This document shows positions 35,484 through 36,053 of a stretch of DNA of 36,053 nt, one piece after another. Position 1 is the first letter of the stretch; each line of letters begins with the position of its first letter. The translations under genes were made by a program, and so were the position numbers. The stretch is from positions 1 to 36,053 of the forward strand of contig CAJFTM010000012.1 of NCBI GenBank assembly GCA_904419945.1, in the 5' to 3' direction. Under the pieces are notes generated by a model, which was not told the origin of the DNA, did not search any database, and saw only the letters and a program-made list of their open reading frames with translations. The DNA comes from an uncultured Clostridia bacterium. Lineage in GTDB: Bacteria > Bacillota > Clostridia > Christensenellales > Borkfalkiaceae.

Positions 35484-35517
35484 AGTCGCCGTACAGGAAG
35501 GTATGACAAAGTAAGTT
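35471..35517 (+). repeat. Gene-end repeat core, copy 3
   Basis: Three differences from copy 1, all third-position and synonymous (GCT to GCC, GTG to GTA, ACC to ACA). It is followed by class II 3' sequence (TAAGTTCACG...), unlike copies 1 and 2. Confidence 0.95.
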
Positions 35518-35556
35518 CACGAAAAAAGTTTTAAGCTGTTAAAACTTTTTTCCGTG
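35518..35556 (+). terminator. Class II hairpin after copy 3
   Basis: Long AT-rich stem: CACGAAAAAAGTTTTAA pairs with TTAAAACTTTTTT-CGTG with one bulged C and the loop GCTG. It can act as a bidirectional terminator. The same hairpin follows copy 4 at about 35937-35975. Confidence 0.7.
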
Positions 35557-35568
35557 AGTAAAAGACAA

Positions 35569-35606
35569 CCCCGCGGGCACGCGCAAGCGCTGACCGCGGG
35601 GGTTTT
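35569..35606 (+). terminator. Class II GC terminator
   Basis: CCCCGCGG (35569-35576) pairs with CCGCGGGG (35594-35601), followed by GTTTTC. A near-identical copy is at about 35988-36025. Confidence 0.75.
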
Positions 35607-35610
35607 CCTC

Positions 35611-35653
35611 GGGGCGGCATTTTTCAGGGCACACCACCCATAAATGCCGCCCC
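35611..35653. repeat. Inverted repeat around GGGGCGGCATTT
   Basis: GGGGCGGCATTT just after 35610 pairs with AAATGCCGCCCC (about 35642-35653), loop of about 20 bases. The left arm recurs at about 36029-36041 just before the window ends. Confidence 0.7.
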
Positions 35654-35816
35654 TTCACCTTTCCCCGTTCGCCGCCCACGCGGCGCATAGGGCAAAAGCC
35701 AAAAGTGTAATTTTGGCTTTTGCGAACCCATAAATGCCGCCCCTTCACCTTTCCCCGTTCGCCGCCCACGCGGCGCATAGGGCAAAAGCCAAAAGTGTAA
35801 TTTTGGCTTTTGCGAA
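35637..35816. repeat. Exact 90-bp tandem duplication with internal hairpin
   Basis: Bases 35637-35726 are repeated exactly as 35727-35816. Each copy ends with a perfect 13-bp stem (GCAAAAGCCAAAA / TTTTGGCTTTTGC, loop GTGTAA). I see no gene; the minus-strand reading frame across it is a by-product of the repeats. Confidence 0.92.
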
Positions 35817-35830
35817 AAAATTGAAAGCAG

Positions 35831-35860
35831 AAACGGGTTCCCGCAAGGGGGCCCGTTTTT
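35831..35860 (+). terminator. Class I-like terminator before copy 4
   Basis: ACGGGTTCCCG...GGGGGCCCGT stem, then TTTTT. Compared with 35292-35315 one A-T pair has become G-T, so the pairing is kept. It is followed by the inverted arm GCGCAAGCGAC and copy 4. Confidence 0.8.
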
Positions 35861-35863
35861 GCG

Positions 35864-35902
35864 CGCAAGCGACATGGTCCAACTTTGGGCCGTCGCTTGC
35901 GC
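35864..35902 (+). repeat. Inverted repeat joining unit 3 and copy 4
   Basis: GCGCAAGCGAC (about 35864-35874) is again the reverse complement of GTCGCTTGCGC at the start of copy 4 (35892-35902); the inner GGTCC/GGGCC arms flank a longer loop. Confidence 0.85.
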
Positions 35903-35936
35903 AGTCGCCGTGCAGGAAGGGATGACAAAGTAAGTT
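35890..35936 (+). repeat. Gene-end repeat core, copy 4
   Basis: Differs from copy 1 by three synonymous third-position changes (GCT to GCC, GGT to GGG, ACC to ACA). It is followed by class II 3' sequence almost identical to that after copy 3, running to the window edge. Confidence 0.95.
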
Positions 35937-36053
35937 CACGAAAAAAGTTTTAAGCTGTTAAAACTTTTTTCCGTGAGTAAAAGACAACCCCGCGGGCACG
36001 CGCAAGCGCTGACCGCGGGGTTTTTCCTCGGGGCGGCATTTTATGGGCACACC

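Noticed and set aside
35539-35928. 129-codon minus-strand frame over the repeats
   Set aside because: It duplicates only because the 90-bp DNA unit duplicates (90 is a multiple of three). It crosses several hairpins and has no ribosome site or promoter.
35226-36053. Integron-type attC array
   Set aside because: The repeats have folded arms, but I find no conserved GTTRRRY/RYYYAAC core pair, no cassette genes and no integrase in the window.
35226-36053. CRISPR array
   Set aside because: Repeat spacing is 123, 122 and 419 bases and the intervals themselves are repeated terminators, not unique spacers.

Overview
This window looks like chromosomal DNA of an anaerobic Gram-positive bacterium, most likely an uncultured clostridial gut-type organism. 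The DNA is moderately GC-rich. Genes are packed with ATGA-type overlaps, Shine-Dalgarno sites are GGAGG-like, promoters are sigma-A type with 17-bp spacers, and terminators are intrinsic. The gene content fits an amino-acid fermenter: oligopeptide ABC uptake, the complete formiminotransferase branch of histidine degradation, a cysteine desulfidase-like enzyme, and a NifU-like/GGGtGRT pair typical of anaerobes.

Layout. 1-200: promoter and first codons of a minus-strand gene leaving the window, plus terminators. 201-1751: a DUF4097-type lipoprotein divergent from a MerR regulator, with a textbook 19-bp-spacer MerR promoter between them. 1913-4102: LysR regulator, then a helix-hairpin-helix/DUF3795 protein coupled to a DUF1349 protein. 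4197-21079 (all minus): hutH-hutU-hutI-ftcD-fchA, a duplicated-module lipoprotein, an FMN-barrel-like protein, oppA-oppB-oppC-oppD-oppF, then a membrane domain read in frame into a cysteine desulfidase-like enzyme. 21595-26912 (minus): lgt-pncB-coiled-coil gene-lspA-rluD-like-pyrR. 27200-33228 (minus): tyrS, yigZ, ilvE, recX, nnr and mazF-like genes, partly separate units. 33549-35269 (plus): iron-sulfur scaffold-like gene and GGGtGRT gene.

How the genes fit together. Opp imports peptides. HutH, HutU and HutI convert histidine to formiminoglutamate; FtcD and FchA move the formimino carbon to tetrahydrofolate as methenyl-THF, releasing ammonia and glutamate. The desulfidase-like enzyme would turn cysteine into pyruvate, sulfide and ammonia. 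Lgt and LspA, which mature lipoproteins, share an operon, and three lipoproteins (DUF4097-type, OppA, duplicated-module) are in the window.

The most unusual part is the right end (35226-36053). A 47-bp core containing the last 14 codons of the GGGtGRT gene recurs three more times downstream. All differences between copies are synonymous third-position changes. Each extra copy is preceded by an inverted copy of its own first bases, making a hairpin, and followed by one of two classes of terminator-rich 3' sequence. One interval also holds an exact 90-bp tandem duplication. This could be a chain of attachment-site-like gene ends left by integrating elements, or an array of swappable 3' ends; the window stops inside it. 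I found no rRNA, tRNA, CRISPR array or transposase.
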